The position numbers and the translations under genes were made by a program. Positions 6,626 to 13,073 of a stretch of DNA of 38,475 nt are shown one piece after another. Position 1 is the stretch's first letter. Each line of letters opens with the position of its first letter. The DNA comes from Colwellia sp. GTDB taxonomy: Bacteria > Pseudomonadota > Gammaproteobacteria > Enterobacterales > Alteromonadaceae. Location: positions 1 to 38,475 of the forward strand of contig JALJPA010000017.1 of the NCBI GenBank assembly GCA_022969215.1. The letters run 5' to 3'. A model generated the notes under the pieces. That model was not told the DNA's origin, made no database searches, and saw only the letters and a program-made list of their open reading frames with translations.

Positions 6626-7411
6626 TTAAGCTTCGTTTATTCTGTTTACAGCAGTGTTGAAATATTTATCATCTAACTCAATGCCTATGAATTTACGGTT
6701 AAGGTTCTTAGCTGCTACTCCAGTTGTTCCGCTTCCCATTGTGAAATCTAAAACTATATCGCTTTCGTTTGTGTAAGTTTTAATTAAGTATTCCATTAGT
6801 GGTGCGGGCTTTTGCGTTGGGTGTAAGCTGCCGTTGTTTGGGTTTGAAAAGTCTAATACTTGTCTTGGGTAATTCTTTTTTGATATCACCCGACTAAGCT
6901 TTGAGTTTTTCCTTGCTGGGTTGACCCCTTTATCACCTCCTAAATACGTTTTTGGTCTACTCCACGGTATATTGCAATCTTCTGTACCTTGTGGCGTATA
7001 AGGCATATTACGTTTTGACCCGTTTGCCGTAGCTCCACTGCTAAACACAGATATAACCTCTAAGTCCTTTAATGGCTTTAGCTTGGCGTTAGGAAAACCA
7101 GAAGGTCTACTTTTACGCCATTGCCAATCGTACTTAAATTGGACCACGTTAGATATTCTAAGGTAGCTACTAAAGGGTTCCTGCCCAAACAATACAATAG
7201 CGCCATTAGGCTTAATGATTCGCTTCAATTGCTCCCACATCAAAGTTAAATCAATAACTGAATCCCACTTACACGCTGTTGTGCCGTATGGAGGGTCAGT
7301 TAAAATCATATCAACCGAGCCATCGTCAATCCACTTCATTTTCTCTAAACAATCCCCGTGCATTAGCCAAGGCTTATTTGATTCATTTTCTCTTTGTTCA
7401 TCGTAGTGCAT
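6626..7411 (-). CDS. DNA adenine methyltransferase, beta class
   Basis: 261 aa. The catalytic motif DPPY is at residues 39-42. The SAM-binding motif DFTMGSGTTG is at about 222-231, near the C terminus, so the motif order is that of beta-class N6-adenine (or N4-cytosine) methyltransferases. HPTQKP, typical of the family, lies between them. There is no cognate restriction gene, so it is probably an orphan enzyme that protects phage DNA from host restriction or marks it; the target site cannot be read. AGGA lies 8 nt upstream of the ATG. Confidence 0.85.
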   Translation of the reverse strand: MHYDEQRENESNKPWLMHGDCLEKMKWIDDGSVDMILTDPPYGTTACKWDSVIDLTLMWEQLKRIIKPNGAIVLFGQEPFSSYLRISNVVQFKYDWQWRKSRPSGFPNAKLKPLKDLEVISVFSSGATANGSKRNMPYTPQGTEDCNIPWSRPKTYLGGDKGVNPARKNSKLSRVISKKNYPRQVLDFSNPNNGSLHPTQKPAPLMEYLIKTYTNESDIVLDFTMGSGTTGVAAKNLNRKFIGIELDDKYFNTAVNRINEA

Positions 7412-7444
7412 TTGTTTATTCCTATATTTTAAAGTTAAGGGTCA

Positions 7445-7810
7445 CTAGATACGGTTTATCGCTTCATTTAAGCATGCCATATCGAGCTCGTTATCTATGT
7501 CATTGTCTCTGTACTTTTTGAAATCAACCTTTTTATTCGTGTACCACTTAGACATAACCTTATCTATCCGCCTCATGCAGGAGGCGAACCACTCGCCTCT
7601 AATCTTTCTTTTAGATAGTTGCCTATGCAAGTATGACTCTATGTTAAATGCTTCCATTCTGTTAGCGCACTTTATAGATGCGACTACTTTTAACTCTTCC
7701 GGATTTCCAGTTTGTAATTCTAGTAAACGTTTATCTATGTTTTCAGCAACTCCTATTTTTATAGGTGGCTTTTTGCCATAACCGCTTTGAATGAAATAAA
7801 CATAACTCAT
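7445..7810 (-). CDS. GIY-YIG family (T5orf172/Mug113-like) protein
   Basis: 121 aa. YVYFIQ near residue 3 and KIGVAENIDKRLLELQTGNPEEL form the first half of a GIY-YIG-like domain, with E in LHRQLSKRKIRGEWF as the usual follow-up block. This version is found in phage T5orf172-type proteins. It could be a free-standing nuclease; no intron or split gene is seen around it. Downstream of the roughly 490-nt structured non-coding region, with AAGG upstream of the ATG. Confidence 0.7.
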   Translation of the reverse strand: MSYVYFIQSGYGKKPPIKIGVAENIDKRLLELQTGNPEELKVVASIKCANRMEAFNIESYLHRQLSKRKIRGEWFASCMRRIDKVMSKWYTNKKVDFKKYRDNDIDNELDMACLNEAINRI

Positions 7811-8192
7811 ATATGTACCTTATAATTTAAACATAACTGTCATTTTAGATACGGTTTCTTGGTAAGAAATAAGTACCTTTAACAATTCATAATTAACTAA
7901 TCATATATAAACAATTTTATCGTTCGAAGTTTTAACACTTTCCAGGTGCGGTAACATTAATGACAATTTCAGTTTTATTTATAAGGTGGGTATCTGCTCG
8001 GCTTATTCAGCCTTTCCCACATTTGTCTATAATGATTTTCCCAAGGGATTAATCGTTTATCCACCACCCCACGGTTAAGTTAGGGGTCAGGCCATCGTAT
8101 CTCTCACGTATCGCTTCACAGCGTGGGCGGCATCTTCCTTGACACAAATGGATTGTTTATAACGGGAATTTGGAATTGAACTCTAGAAATGG
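7811..8192 (-). other. Non-coding region with nested inverted repeats (candidate leader or ncRNA)
   Basis: No credible gene lies here. On the minus strand a 7-bp pairing (8144-8150 with 8020-8026) closes a domain. Inside is a helix of 9 bp with one bulged G and one G-U pair (8122-8130 with 8064-8073), and a GATT..TCCCTTGGGA..AATC hairpin (8034-8054). A second hairpin abuts it: GTGGG/CCCAC around GGCT/AGCC (7986-8020). It lies between a strong hairpin terminator and the GIY-YIG gene. It may be a leader, a small RNA or a replication element. Confidence 0.5.
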
Positions 8193-8266
8193 AAAAAGCC
8201 TTTGGCGATATCTCTGTCGAGCCGGACTAATGAATTAATCCGCAGAAACACCATCAAAGGCTTTTT
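8193..8266 (-). terminator. Very long hairpin ending in T-run
   Basis: On the minus strand AAAAAGCCTTTG (8266-8255) pairs with CAAAGGCTTTTT (8204-8193) over 12 bp. After one A-C mismatch, 11 more pairs follow (8253-8243 with 8216-8206, four of them G-U), then a 6-nt bulge and a 9-bp apical hairpin (8242-8234 with 8231-8223, one G-U). The wobble pairs become A-C on the other strand, so this is a minus-strand RNA. It ends in TTTTT and probably terminates the leftward unit. Confidence 0.75.
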
Positions 8267-8304
8267 TATCACTCGGGCTCGATCCAAATAACAAATCTAT
8301 TATA

Positions 8305-8463
8305 TTATTTTCCTTGTTCCTTTTCAAGTTTAATATTTGGTATGTGTACTTCCCACTTGTTATTACAAAACATATAAGTAACTCCATCATTACCAAGACC
8401 AAATAAATTACTATTGTCATCGTCACGGAAGTGCAATATTTGTATTATCTTTAACTCATTCAT
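8305..8463 (-). CDS. Hypothetical protein (52 aa), not in ORF track
   Basis: MNELKIIQILHFRDDDNSNLF... is a compact protein of strand-like segments (GVTYMFCNNKWEVH). AAAAGGAACAAG precedes the ATG, which overlaps the end of the upstream gene. The track's ORF 8235-8426 is a shadow of it in another frame and looks like an artefact. A second copy of the leader repeat occurs at its 3' end, but no gene follows. Confidence 0.65.
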   Translation of the reverse strand: MNELKIIQILHFRDDDNSNLFGLGNDGVTYMFCNNKWEVHIPNIKLEKEQGK

Positions 8464-8770
8464 GATTCTTGTTCCTTTTCAAGTTTAAATGCTCAGGATA
8501 GTGAATATAAACATTTACATAAACACCGCCAGTATTTTCTTTACCTTCTGGTACAGGATCTCCCTCGCCAGAAAATAAAGATTTAAACTTTCCATCCTCG
8601 ATAATCCCAAAATCATAAAAAGGGGATGGATCGACATCGTTATAAATCTCTTTAATGTGATCAAAGTTAAATTTACTGAATTTTAGTTTATGCACGATAC
8701 TATTATAAACAGTCAAATCTTTAACTAGTTGTAATTCTGTAGTTTGAAATTTAATTATTAACTCACTCAT
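8456..8770 (-). CDS. Hypothetical protein (104 aa)
   Basis: Unrecognised. Predicted beta-rich (LIIKFQTTELQLVKDLTV, GGVYVNVYIHYPEHLNLK) with an acidic middle. It starts 1 codon into the end of the 66-aa upstream gene and is followed by an overlapping 52-aa gene, so it belongs to a coupled set. Confidence 0.55.
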   Translation of the reverse strand: MSELIIKFQTTELQLVKDLTVYNSIVHKLKFSKFNFDHIKEIYNDVDPSPFYDFGIIEDGKFKSLFSGEGDPVPEGKENTGGVYVNVYIHYPEHLNLKRNKNHE

Positions 8771-8967
8771 CCTACTTGTTCCTTTTCGGTAACGGATATT
8801 TTAATTGAAAATGTAGGTCCGTCTAATTCAAAAGTATCTTTCTTTAATGATAAAAGAGCTAGAGATAATAAAAATGCAAGGCTTGTAGCGAACTCTTCAC
8901 CCGTCACAACTTTATCTCGATATAGTTTTATAACCTCTTCCTCTATCTTGTGTATTTCTTCATTCAT
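8767..8967 (-). CDS. Hypothetical protein (66 aa)
   Basis: Unrecognised. An acidic N-terminal helix (EEIHKIEEEVIKLYRDK) leads to a hydrophobic stretch FATSLAFLLSLALLSL that is about 16 residues long, marginal for a membrane span, then a strand-like C terminus. It could be membrane-associated. ATGA-type overlap with the next gene. Confidence 0.5.
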   Translation of the reverse strand: MNEEIHKIEEEVIKLYRDKVVTGEEFATSLAFLLSLALLSLKKDTFELDGPTFSIKISVTEKEQVG

Positions 8968-8994
8968 GATGTTATTTACCCTTTGTGTTTGTTG

Positions 8995-9240
8995 TTAAAC
9001 GTCAAAATGATCTACAAGCATCTCGACAATATCAAAAGCCTCAAGCATTGCTTTGTTTTCAATTTCAAAATGATTTCTGGTTGTTTTTGAAGTCAATTCA
9101 TCGCCGGTTCTTATTTCGGACTGTCCGAATATAAAATCGTTTATACTGTCTGAATTATGTTCATGTGAATTCTTAACAGGAGCTAGTATTTTATAAAGCT
9201 CTGCTAGTTTTTGTTTTTCTAATCTTGATAGTGTTTTCAT
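8995..9240 (-). CDS. Hypothetical protein (81 aa)
   Basis: Unrecognised, mostly helical (LEKQKLAELYKIL; NKAMLEAFDIVEMLVDHF). Its start overlaps the stop of the 55-aa gene upstream (ATGA). It lies in the small-gene run between NinH and the long hairpin. Confidence 0.5.
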   Translation of the reverse strand: MKTLSRLEKQKLAELYKILAPVKNSHEHNSDSINDFIFGQSEIRTGDELTSKTTRNHFEIENKAMLEAFDIVEMLVDHFDV

Positions 9241-9404
9241 TTCTGTTCATCCTTATTAAGTGCTTTTAAGTGCTTCGTCATATCATCAATCTTACTCATG
9301 ACGTACTTTTTATCCTTTTCTGATTCAAACCAATACTCAAAGTAATCACCAATTTGATTTACACATTTTAATAAAGCGTAAGATACTTTTAATTCTTTAC
9401 TCAT
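9237..9404 (-). CDS. Hypothetical protein (55 aa), not in ORF track
   Basis: MSKELKVSYALLKCVNQIGDY... is helical and ends in the charged MTKHLKALNKDEQK. Its ATG overlaps the upstream stop (TAATGAGTAA) and its stop overlaps the next ATG, exactly the coupling used by its neighbours. Ribosome site: AAGGATGA. Function unknown. Confidence 0.65.
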   Translation of the reverse strand: MSKELKVSYALLKCVNQIGDYFEYWFESEKDKKYVMSKIDDMTKHLKALNKDEQK

Positions 9405-9642
9405 TACTATCATCCTTATTAAGTGATTGGGCCAAAAGTTCCGTCATCCTTTTTTCAAGTATAGGAATAATAACAACTGGGTCGTGACTGTTTATTTCAA
9501 AAAAACTAAACTTATCATCTCCATTTTTGTAATAAAGCATACCGTCAGGCTGGTAATCTTTGTTTGGACCACAGAATATACCGTGCTCATGCATTAATTC
9601 AGAATGTCTTTTTATTGCTTGTTCGCGCGTTAGTGTTGTCAT
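9397..9642 (-). CDS. Hypothetical protein (81 aa)
   Basis: TREQAIKRHSELMHEHGIF and YKNGDDKFSFFEINSHDP suggest a small alpha/beta fold. Not recognised. Coupled at both ends: its ATG overlaps the stop of the membrane protein gene and its tail overlaps the 55-aa gene. Confidence 0.55.
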   Translation of the reverse strand: MTTLTREQAIKRHSELMHEHGIFCGPNKDYQPDGMLYYKNGDDKFSFFEINSHDPVVIIPILEKRMTELLAQSLNKDDSNE

Positions 9643-9845
9643 TACTGTTCATCTCCGTTACTGGTTACAATTGATTGAATTTTTGTTACGCAAACTATGC
9701 CTCTTGGTTCGTCTCTTCTTAGAAGCTCTTTTTCGCATTCATTATTTACCTGGTTTGAATGTAGAGCGAAAGCAGAAACGGTAACAATCAAGCCTAACAA
9801 AAAACCAAAAGTCCCAAAAATAACAATTTTTTTTATATCATTCAT
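9642..9845 (-). CDS. Small membrane protein (67 aa)
   Basis: One clear membrane span, KKIVIFGTFGFLLGLIVTVSAF (residues about 5-26), is followed by a polar tail with three cysteines (NECEKE ... IVCVTK). Topology is probably N-in with the tail in the periplasm. It could be an inner-membrane lysis accessory (spanin- or pinholin-like) or a superinfection factor; nothing in the sequence decides. Overlaps the next gene by four bases. Confidence 0.55.
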   Translation of the reverse strand: MNDIKKIVIFGTFGFLLGLIVTVSAFALHSNQVNNECEKELLRRDEPRGIVCVTKIQSIVTSNGDEQ

Positions 9846-10012
9846 GCGAAGCTCTCATTTAATTTATTAATTTCAAGTTTAAAGAATATTTCATCTTTAC
9901 GTTTTTTTTGGTCTTCCCTGCTATCTTTGTGACAGTCAAAAATTTGAGTTAACTCTTTTAATGCACGAGCTTCTTTGTTTAGCTTTTCTTGCAGATTGTC
10001 GTTAAGTTTCAT
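9842..10012 (-). CDS. Hypothetical helical protein (56 aa)
   Basis: The track ORF starts at 10033. The ATG at 10012 is better, as AGGGGCAG precedes it at the right spacing, giving MKLNDNLQEKLNKEARALK. The protein is lysine-rich, wholly helical and likely coiled-coil. It overlaps the end of the ninH-like gene by 11 nt. Function unknown. Confidence 0.5.
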   Translation of the reverse strand: MKLNDNLQEKLNKEARALKELTQIFDCHKDSREDQKKRKDEIFFKLEINKLNESFA

Positions 10013-10247
10013 GATTCTGCCCCTGCATATCACTTAATGGTTTAACTTCTATTTTGCTGGTTTGATTGGTAAAGAAGTTATAAGTGTTCAATCCGTCTTT
10101 TTCTCCTGTCTGGCAAATAAAGTGGTAATCACCTTCCTCATCCGGTAGGTATTTTTTTAAAGTTCCTCGCTGTATATTTAAAGTAGCTGCGAGATATGAT
10201 TGATTTCCTCTAAAGTGATTGTTTAATAATAAGTCATTTAATGTCAT
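10002..10247 (-). CDS. ninH: NinH-like protein
   Basis: 81 aa. GNQSYLAATLNIQRGTLKKY followed by a DEEGDYHFI segment matches the helix-turn-helix core of lambda NinH (GNQTEVARRL..R.TVRKY). NinH is a small DNA-binding protein of the lambdoid nin region; its role is not well defined. It is the first gene after a probable terminator/promoter pair at 10.27-10.36 kb and has a good GGAG ribosome site, so it heads a leftward unit. The C-terminal 30 residues are longer than in lambda NinH. Confidence 0.6.
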   Translation of the reverse strand: MTLNDLLLNNHFRGNQSYLAATLNIQRGTLKKYLPDEEGDYHFICQTGEKDGLNTYNFFTNQTSKIEVKPLSDMQGQNHET

Positions 10248-10274
10248 TTTTATACATCTCCTTTGATTGATTTA

Positions 10275-10303
10275 TATACACAGTACAGTTGTTTTATGTA
10301 CAA
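10275..10303 (-). promoter_or_regulatory. Candidate leftward promoter upstream of ninH-like gene
   Basis: Minus-strand TTGTAC, 17-nt spacer, TGTATA. Both boxes are imperfect, but they sit just downstream of a terminator and 28 nt before the ninH-like ATG. Overlapping copies of a GTACA/TGTAC dyad in the spacer could be an operator. Confidence 0.4.
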
Positions 10304-10330
10304 ATCAAGTTATTTATAATTTATTTCACG

Positions 10331-10355
10331 CAATAAAAAAGAGCCGTTAAGCTCT
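10331..10355 (-). terminator. Rho-independent terminator
   Basis: Minus-strand stem AGAGC/GCTCT with a 6-nt loop followed by TTTTTTATT. It lies 50 nt after the YopX-like gene and just before the promoter candidate for ninH, splitting the leftward region into two units. Confidence 0.65.
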
Positions 10356-10404
10356 CTTTGTTTATTTTGTTTATTTTGTTTGCTTTGGCTTATGCCGCCA
10401 TATT

Positions 10405-10815
10405 TTATTGATGCGTAGGTAGCTGCTTGGTATTGGTGCTGGTGTCATTATCATTTCCCTTTTGTTCGTTTAGTAGTTCTGTGTTTTCGTTTACTGTTCC
10501 GATTATTCTACACCCCAACCATTCACTCAAAGAATCAGATTCATTAAAATTACAATCGACCACGTAAGATAATCTATTCTTGCACCACCTAACCACACCT
10601 GTAGCACAAAAAGACTCATCTGGCGCGAAGAATAGCGCAGTTACAATACTTCCTTCGTATACGTCAAATAAGTCTGTATCTGTATCCCCCGTACACTGCT
10701 CAACAACAAATTGATCACTGCCATTAAAGCCGTGCTTTTCAATTAACCTGGTTGCATCTTGCCATTCTGGAATATAACATTTGTTCTTCTTGTCCCATGC
10801 TCTGAATTTATACAT
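10405..10815 (-). CDS. YopX family protein
   Basis: 136 aa. MYKFRAWDKKNKCYIPEW at the start, VVEQCTGDTD..LFDVYEGSIV in the middle and CRIIGTVNENTELL near the end are the three landmarks of the YopX family, common in phages of both Gram types. The function is unknown. The last 20 residues are a polar, low-complexity tail (NDNDTSTNTKQ). Overlaps the upstream gene by 8 nt and is followed by a terminator. Confidence 0.8.
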   Translation of the reverse strand: MYKFRAWDKKNKCYIPEWQDATRLIEKHGFNGSDQFVVEQCTGDTDTDLFDVYEGSIVTALFFAPDESFCATGVVRWCKNRLSYVVDCNFNESDSLSEWLGCRIIGTVNENTELLNEQKGNDNDTSTNTKQLPTHQ

Positions 10816-11281
10816 TATTTTGTTGTCCTTTTAATTCATGTATCTTTTTTGCAAGGCAGTGTAAATCATCAATATATTTAGTTGTTATTCCAGCGCTAGT
10901 ATCAAATAGATCTTCAATTACTAATTCTGCATCTGTTGGCTTTTTTCTGTATTCAGAAGAAGTACCCCAACAAGGTTGTATATCTGTATCCTCCCACTGC
11001 CCATCACCACCCAAAAATTGGATAAAGTTCTCGCTTGGACAATCTGCCCACCAGTTAATTAAATCAGCGTGTACGTGTCGCTTTTTTCCTATTAATTCGA
11101 ATTTGCATGAGTTACCCATCCAGTACATATCATCAGTACCTTTTAACACTGGGAAGCGCCCACGAGGAGATTCCTGAATAACATGCTCGCCGTTCTCTAG
11201 CCCTGTATCACCTGACCAAGTACATAAAACACTGTCGCCTACTTTTAAATTATTCTCTTCCACTATTTCTTGTAAGTTCAT
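10808..11281 (-). CDS. Hypothetical phage protein (157 aa)
   Basis: Unrecognised. Beta-rich N terminus (GDSVLCTWSGD...GEHVIQ; DMYWMGNSCKFELIGKKRHVHADLINWWAD) reads like a small SH3-like or YopX-neighbour fold, with a helical C terminus. Its 5' leader is a 25-bp exact copy of that of the next upstream gene, including the AAAGGA ribosome site. Confidence 0.55.
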   Translation of the reverse strand: MNLQEIVEENNLKVGDSVLCTWSGDTGLENGEHVIQESPRGRFPVLKGTDDMYWMGNSCKFELIGKKRHVHADLINWWADCPSENFIQFLGGDGQWEDTDIQPCWGTSSEYRKKPTDAELVIEDLFDTSAGITTKYIDDLHCLAKKIHELKGQQNNV

Positions 11282-11305
11282 TGTTTGTTTATCCTTTTAT
11301 ATTGT

Positions 11306-11734
11306 TTAAAATGGCACGTCTTCGTCAAAGTCAATTACCTTCTCAGTGGGTATATTGACATCTATTAATTTTTGTACGACTGGCTTATTTTGGTCGGTTA
11401 AGTTATTAACAACACTATCAATCGCAAGTGTTATTTTTGCTCTAGTAGTTGGGTCTGATTTTAATTTGTTTACCGACTTTTCAAGTTCGCCACCAAACTG
11501 AGATATTAAAACCCTTGCAAGTTTACGTTTCATTTCTTCTTTCATTATTAAAGTGAACTCTTCAGAATTAAGAAGATCACTTACTGCAGCTTGCGAGATT
11601 TGCTTTAACTTTTCAGACTCATCAAATAATGCGTCTTTAACTGCTGATACTAATGGTGAAGAATAGCTTGTTAAAGCCTCATGTAGTGCCTTGTCAATTG
11701 TTTGTTTGCATTGCTCTATTAGTTCTTGTTTCAT
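11306..11734 (-). CDS. Helical protein with SSB-like C-terminal tip
   Basis: 142 aa, almost entirely helical (KQTIDKALHEALTSY, EEMKRKLARVLISQFGGELEKSVNKL), with no OB-fold strands. It ends in IDFDEDVPF, nearly the same as the conserved acidic tip of bacterial SSB (MDFDDDIPF). That tip docks SSB partners such as PriA, RecQ, RecO, Exo I and DNA polymerase chi. What is seen is the tail; that this protein recruits or blocks host SSB-binding proteins is inference. Leader sequence duplicated with the gene downstream. Confidence 0.65.
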   Translation of the reverse strand: MKQELIEQCKQTIDKALHEALTSYSSPLVSAVKDALFDESEKLKQISQAAVSDLLNSEEFTLIMKEEMKRKLARVLISQFGGELEKSVNKLKSDPTTRAKITLAIDSVVNNLTDQNKPVVQKLIDVNIPTEKVIDFDEDVPF

Positions 11735-11741
11735 TGTTTGT

Positions 11742-11969
11742 TTATCCTTTTATATTTGTTAATGAATTTCCAACGAGGCCTGTTTTATCTTCGCCGAAAT
11801 GCTCTATACCGCATGTTCTACAATAATATATGCCGCAATGGTGACACCTATACATTTTAATTATTGAAACAGTTTTCCCACACTGACAAGGTATTTTTAC
11901 GCCGCTTGCTGGTTTTGCAGCTCTTAACTGCTCACCGAGAATTACTGTCAGCTTTGTTACTCTGTCCAC
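11742..11969 (-). CDS. Small zinc-finger protein
   Basis: 75 aa, GTG start. Cysteine/histidine pairs CQCG (about 28), CHHCG (about 43) and CRTCGIEHFGE (about 51) form a probable treble-clef or ribbon with one or two zinc ions. The N terminus is a short helix (KLTVILGEQLRAAK). It follows a 30-aa membrane peptide gene. Nucleic-acid or protein binding is likely but unproven. Confidence 0.6.
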   Translation of the reverse strand: MDRVTKLTVILGEQLRAAKPASGVKIPCQCGKTVSIIKMYRCHHCGIYYCRTCGIEHFGEDKTGLVGNSLTNIKG

Positions 11970-11972
11970 TAT

Positions 11973-12065
11973 TCACCCCATTACCCATGTTGCAAATATA
12001 ATCGATGCGCATACACATAAAGTAAGTAGTGTGCGCCCTATGTATTCTTTAGTTGATGCTTTCAC
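11973..12065 (-). CDS. Tiny membrane peptide (30 aa), not in ORF track
   Basis: GTG start at 12065 overlaps the stop of the upstream 51-aa gene, and AAGGAG lies 8 nt before it, one of the best ribosome sites in the region. The peptide KASTKEYIGRTLLTLCVCAS... has one membrane span of about 18 residues and a basic N terminus. A membrane effector or lysis accessory is possible. Small, but the initiation signal is strong. Confidence 0.55.
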   Translation of the reverse strand: MKASTKEYIGRTLLTLCVCASIIFATWVMG

Positions 12066-12217
12066 TTTTTAATCTCCTTCTTATATAAGGCATCAACAGC
12101 TTCAGCGTTAATTGCTTGCTTTGTTTTAATAGGTGAGAATTCCTCTCTTCTCTTTTTTACTAGCTCATCTAATTGGCCGTGAGTTTTACTATTTGCTAAT
12201 ATATTCTTCAATGACAT
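12062..12217 (-). CDS. Hypothetical protein (51 aa), not in ORF track
   Basis: First gene of the leftward unit from the divergent control region. MSLKNILANSKTHGQLDEL... is basic and helical, with a KKRREEF patch. It ends in the AAGGAG that serves the next gene. No function recognised. Confidence 0.6.
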   Translation of the reverse strand: MSLKNILANSKTHGQLDELVKKRREEFSPIKTKQAINAEAVDALYKKEIKK

Positions 12218-12389
12218 TTTTTAACCTTAATGTTGTTTATTTACCTAATACTAATATATATAAGGGAAATAAGCAACATTTAAAAAACATTGGATATATC
12301 TTTAAATATGTTGCAATAATGTTTGACAAGCATTTAACACTAGTCTAAAGTTACGGTATCAAAACAACTTAACAACCAGCGAGAATAAA
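12218..12389. promoter_or_regulatory. Divergent control region
   Basis: A 172-nt AT-rich gap between the leftward and rightward early units. It holds the rightward promoter (listed separately), a weaker leftward candidate (TTGCTT, 17 nt, TAGTAT), and an inverted repeat GCAACAT (12273-12279)/ATGTTGC (12308-12314) around a GATATATC palindrome. The dyad between the two promoters is placed like an operator. No repressor gene is next to it. Confidence 0.55.
12323..12351 (+). promoter_or_regulatory. Sigma-70 type rightward promoter
   Basis: TTGACA (perfect -35), 17-nt spacer, TAAAGT (-10, four of six). It lies 39 nt before the first rightward ATG and would drive the RecT/YqaJ operon. Confidence 0.65.
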
Positions 12390-12587
12390 ATGTCAAAAAC
12401 TACAGAATGGATTTTACCAGAAGATAATCAACCTAACACAGATGACGATAACAGCATCCTTGCACAATTTTTCAATGGTTCTATTGAAACGATACACATT
12501 TCAGACTTCGACTGGTTGGTAACTAGAACAGACGGAAATAAGCTAGTTTGTTGGCAAGAGTTACCCGAACCAATGAAATTTAATTAA
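12390..12587 (+). CDS. Hypothetical protein (65 aa), first rightward gene
   Basis: Unrecognised acidic protein (WILPEDNQPNTDDDN) with a C-terminal WLVTRTDGNKLVCWQELP strand pair. As the first gene after the strong rightward promoter it is probably expressed early, a position where phages often place host-takeover or anti-defence proteins; that is inference from position only. Confidence 0.6.
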   Translation: MSKTTEWILPEDNQPNTDDDNSILAQFFNGSIETIHISDFDWLVTRTDGNKLVCWQELPEPMKFN

Positions 12588-12622
12588 AAAGTATCGTTAT
12601 ACACGTAATAAGGAATATTGAA

Positions 12623-12739
12623 ATGTGCGAATTTAAAAATCACCCAATGGCAGTACCGGTTATTTGGTTGGGTATATTTACAGTGATGGCAGTGATGGCA
12701 GTTTGTAGCGCACAGTATTCGTTTGAAGTATTTTTTTAA
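12623..12739 (+). CDS. Small membrane protein (38 aa), not in ORF track
   Basis: AAGGA lies 7 nt before the ATG. MCEFKNHPMAVPVIWLGIFT... carries one membrane span of about 20 residues, with a short polar C terminus (AQYSFEVFF). Antisense ORF 12584-12838 is a shadow. It could be a holin-like or superinfection peptide, but single-span peptides are hard to assign. Confidence 0.55.
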   Translation: MCEFKNHPMAVPVIWLGIFTVMAVMAVCSAQYSFEVFF

Positions 12740-12878
12740 TAAGGAATAAAACACACCACCAAGCTGCTTAATTGCAGTTTTAAGGGTACAAGTAGGCGAG
12801 TGATTAGGGGTTGAGACCACACACCGTCGAATAAACAAAATTAAAATGCGGACTCTTCAAATTTAATAAGGAATGTTT
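12740..12878 (+). other. Non-coding spacer with small hairpin
   Basis: About 140 nt without an ORF. It contains a weak CTGC/GCAG hairpin followed by TTTT and ends in the AAGGA of the next gene. No further structure seen. Confidence 0.35.
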
Positions 12879-13073
12879 ATGTTATCAATAAAAGAAGGGC
12901 TGGAAGTTGATATAAAACAAGCTAGCCAAAACAGAATAAACGTAAGAGTAACCGAATTACTGAATTTGGGCCAAGAAATCGCAATGGCTGGTTCGCTATC
13001 AAAAAGTGAAGTGCTAACCATGATCAATAATAGAGTTGAAATATACCAAGCTATAATAAAGGAGCGTTTTTAA
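12879..13073 (+). CDS. Hypothetical helical protein upstream of RecT (64 aa)
   Basis: The ORF track starts at 12873, but that ATG directly abuts AAGGA; the ATG at 12879 is correctly spaced (6 nt). MLSIKEGLEVDIKQASQNRINVRV... is helical with a C-terminal MINNRVEIYQAIIKERF helix. Its stop overlaps the recT ATG (TAATG), so it is translated together with RecT. Function unknown. Confidence 0.65.
   Translation: MLSIKEGLEVDIKQASQNRINVRVTELLNLGQEIAMAGSLSKSEVLTMINNRVEIYQAIIKERF

Noticed and set aside
7960-8052. 30-aa plus-strand ORF in the structured non-coding region
   Set aside because: No well-spaced ribosome site, opposite to all neighbours, and it runs through the hairpins.
8235-8426. ORF-track protein MTMTIVIYLVLVMM... 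as a membrane protein
   Set aside because: It is out of frame with the better gene at 8305-8463, which has a proper ribosome site and coupled start, and its 3' part lies in the long hairpin.
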